Positions 62,667 through 64,000 of a stretch of DNA of 64,000 nucleotides are shown here, one piece after another; position 1 is the stretch's first letter; each line of letters begins with the position of its first letter. Made by a program: the position numbers and the translations under genes. The notes under the pieces were generated by a model, which was not told where the DNA came from, ran no database searches, and was given only the letters and a program-made list of their open reading frames with translations. This stretch comes from Nonlabens agnitus (lineage in GTDB: Bacteria; Bacteroidota; Bacteroidia; Flavobacteriales; Flavobacteriaceae): assembly GCF_002994045.1 (NCBI RefSeq), contig NZ_MQUC01000003.1, positions 2,952,501 through 3,016,500 of the forward strand. Reading direction: 5' to 3'.

Positions 62667-63485
62667 ATGCTTAGCAGAAAATTATTGAACAACTCCATAG
62701 AATACCTTAAACAACAAGGCTTTGAAAATCCTGACGTAGGTATCGTGCTGGGAACTGGTCTAGGACAATTGGTAAATCAAATCGAGGATCAGAAGGTGGC
62801 TCACTATAACAATATTCCATCGTTCCCGCTGGCGACCGTTGAATTTCACACCGGTAAACTGATCTATGGCGATCTAGGTGGCAAAAAAGTAGTGGTGATG
62901 CAAGGTCGCTTCCATCTTTATGAAGGCTATGATTTTATGGACATTACTTATCCCATACGAGTGATGCATGGTCTTGGTATCAAGAACTTATTAATTTCCA
63001 ATGCTGCAGGTGCGGTCAACCTGGATATGAAAAAAGGAGATTTGATGCAGCTCGATGACCATATCAACTTACAAGGCGGCAGCCCGCTGGCATTGAAAAA
63101 TATTGCAGAGTTCGGCGATCGTTTTACGGACATGAGCGCACCATATGATCAAGATATGAACGAGACTCTAAAAAGCCTGGCACAAAAACACGATATTACC
63201 TTACACAAAGGTGTATATGCCAGTGTGGTAGGACCACAGCTAGAGACCAGAGCAGAGTATCGCATGCTCAAGATCCTAGGAGCAGATGCCGTAGGAATGA
63301 GCACCGTTCCAGAGGTGATCGTTGCAAACCACCTAAAGCTTCCTGTGTGTGCGGTAAGCGTCCTGACAGACGAGTGCGATCCGGAGAATCTACAACCCAT
63401 CAGTGTTCCAGAGATCATTGAAATCGCGGGCAAGGCAGAGCCTAAACTGGTGCAGTTGTTCAAGGGTCTTATCGAGTCGCTGTAG
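62667..63485 (+). CDS. purine nucleoside phosphorylase (trimeric type)
   Basis: This is a 272-residue enzyme that phosphorolyses purine nucleosides to base and ribose 1-phosphate for salvage. Family motifs include VGIVLGTGLGQLV, FPLATVEFHTGKL, VMQGRFHLYEGYDFMDITYP, NAAGAVN, ASVVGPQLETRAEYRML, GADAVGMSTVPEVIVANH and SVLTDECDP (the Asp/Asn at the base-binding position). The length and motifs match the PunA/DeoD-I trimeric class rather than the hexameric one. It is in the same unit as the DUF2064 gene. Confidence 0.94.
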   Translation: MLSRKLLNNSIEYLKQQGFENPDVGIVLGTGLGQLVNQIEDQKVAHYNNIPSFPLATVEFHTGKLIYGDLGGKKVVVMQGRFHLYEGYDFMDITYPIRVMHGLGIKNLLISNAAGAVNLDMKKGDLMQLDDHINLQGGSPLALKNIAEFGDRFTDMSAPYDQDMNETLKSLAQKHDITLHKGVYASVVGPQLETRAEYRMLKILGADAVGMSTVPEVIVANHLKLPVCAVSVLTDECDPENLQPISVPEIIEIAGKAEPKLVQLFKGLIESL

Positions 63486-63563
63486 TGTTATTCTGTTGTT
63501 AAGCCCAGCAGGGTTGACATGTTTTCCTACTACTTTTAGATGAAGATTGAAAGTGGAACTTAT

Positions 63564-63583
63564 TTCGCTTTCGCGAAAGCGAA
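63564..63583. repeat. dispersed palindrome, copy 12 (intergenic, full 20-mer)
   Basis: This is a perfect 20-bp palindrome ending 7 bp before the start codon of the DUF547 gene, where it would affect the ribosome-binding region. Confidence 0.95.
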
Positions 63584-63590
63584 CTACACT

Positions 63591-64000
63591 ATGAAAAAGA
63601 TTGCATACCTAATAGCCGTATTGTTGATAGCAGCATCCTGCGTGAGTTCTGGTGGATTACACTACGACTCTCTACAAAATGGTGAACAAATGGAAACCTC
63701 TAGAGCAAAGCTGGATCACTCCAATTATGATGAGTTATTGAAGAAATATGTCAATGAGGCTGGCTTTGTAGACTATCAAGGCCTAGCGACAGAACAGGCA
63801 AAACTAAAATCGTATTTGACTTACTTGAGCGTAAACCCACCAAAATCTGACTGGGAAACAGGAGAGCAATTTGCCTATTACATCAACCTGTACAACGCAT
63901 CGACACTAGATTTGATCATTGACAACGACATGCCTGGCAGTATCAAGGATATTGATGGACCGCTGGGTCAAGTATGGCTTAAGGATTTTATCACCGTCAA
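63591..64000 (+). CDS. DUF547 lipoprotein (5' part)
   Basis: The first 136 codons are present; the gene runs out of the window. The lipoprotein signal is MKKIAYLIAVLLIAASC. After a short linker the DUF547 domain begins near residue 47 (YDELLKKYVNEAGFVDYQGL, then FAYYINLYNASTLDLIIDN). DUF547 proteins are exported and their role is poorly defined. A full dispersed palindrome copy lies 7 bp upstream of the ATG. Confidence 0.85.
   Translation, partial: MKKIAYLIAVLLIAASCVSSGGLHYDSLQNGEQMETSRAKLDHSNYDELLKKYVNEAGFVDYQGLATEQAKLKSYLTYLSVNPPKSDWETGEQFAYYINLYNASTLDLIIDNDMPGSIKDIDGPLGQVWLKDFITV

Overview
The window comes from a member of the Bacteroidota, most probably a marine Flavobacteriia of the Nonlabens/Dokdonia type. 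The evidence is a SusC/SusD pair, type IX secretion (T9SS) sorting tails, Bacteroidota promoters of the form TTTG-N19-TAnnTTTG, alpha-2-macroglobulin and TPR lipoproteins, and many copies of a flavobacterial-looking palindrome, TTCGCTTTCGCGAAAGCGAA. The genus is inferred by eye; no 16S gene is present.

Layout. 1-8.7 kb: 5' part of the murein-recycling ligase gene mpl, a TPR protein with a small membrane protein, and a giant alpha-2-macroglobulin that carries a SusC-like carboxypeptidase-regulatory plus TonB-plug module where the bait region should be. 8.75-9.6 kb: an array of 123-bp repeats and two short hairpin repeats. 9.6-13.1 kb: a tight minus-strand operon with dipeptidase PepE, three GNAT acetyltransferases, a VanY-like carboxypeptidase and an M48 protease. 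13.2-27.5 kb: envelope and housekeeping genes, namely an M1 peptidase, TatA, a PAP2 phosphatase, an O-methyltransferase, a DUF4407 protein, a BlaR1/BlaI pair with operators lying on its promoter, an M20 dipeptidase, tRNA-Leu(TAG) and a zincless Fpg-type glycosylase.

28-55.4 kb: a pectin utilisation locus lying between tRNA-Leu and tRNA-Asp. It encodes galacturonate catabolism (UxaC, UxaB, UxaA), a LacI-type regulator, pectate lyases of families PL9, PL1 and PL10 (the last fused to a CE8 pectin methylesterase), a GH28 polygalacturonase, a GH105 unsaturated-galacturonyl hydrolase, a DUF4861 protein, a CE12 acetylesterase, two further alpha/beta-hydrolase esterases, SusC, SusD and a SusE-position surface lipoprotein. 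Six copies of a LacI-type operator (consensus TGTAATCGATTACA) lie upstream of uxaC, the PL9 gene, susC, a decayed lyase-like pseudogene, a T9SS carbohydrate-binding-like protein and the PL1 gene. Several directly follow a TAnnTTTG -7 element. This suggests one local LacI regulon that senses a pectin breakdown product. Extracellular lyases and esterases would cut pectin, SusCD would import oligomers, GH28 and GH105 would release (unsaturated) galacturonate, and UxaCBA would convert galacturonate to KDG. KDG kinase, KDPG aldolase and a galacturonate transporter are not in the window.

55.4-64 kb: a small GIY-YIG gene between direct repeats, tRNA-Asp, a HAD hydrolase, a collagen-like lipoprotein, a TPR protein and a lipoprotein, a GT2 glycosyltransferase with a flippase-like membrane protein, RuvC, a DUF2064 transferase, purine nucleoside phosphorylase, and the start of a DUF547 lipoprotein.

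The strongest unexplained signals are the dispersed palindrome (12 exact 14-bp cores, nine of them inside genes), the plug-in-bait alpha-2-macroglobulin, the LacI operator set with a pseudogene that kept its operator, and the 123-bp repeat array.
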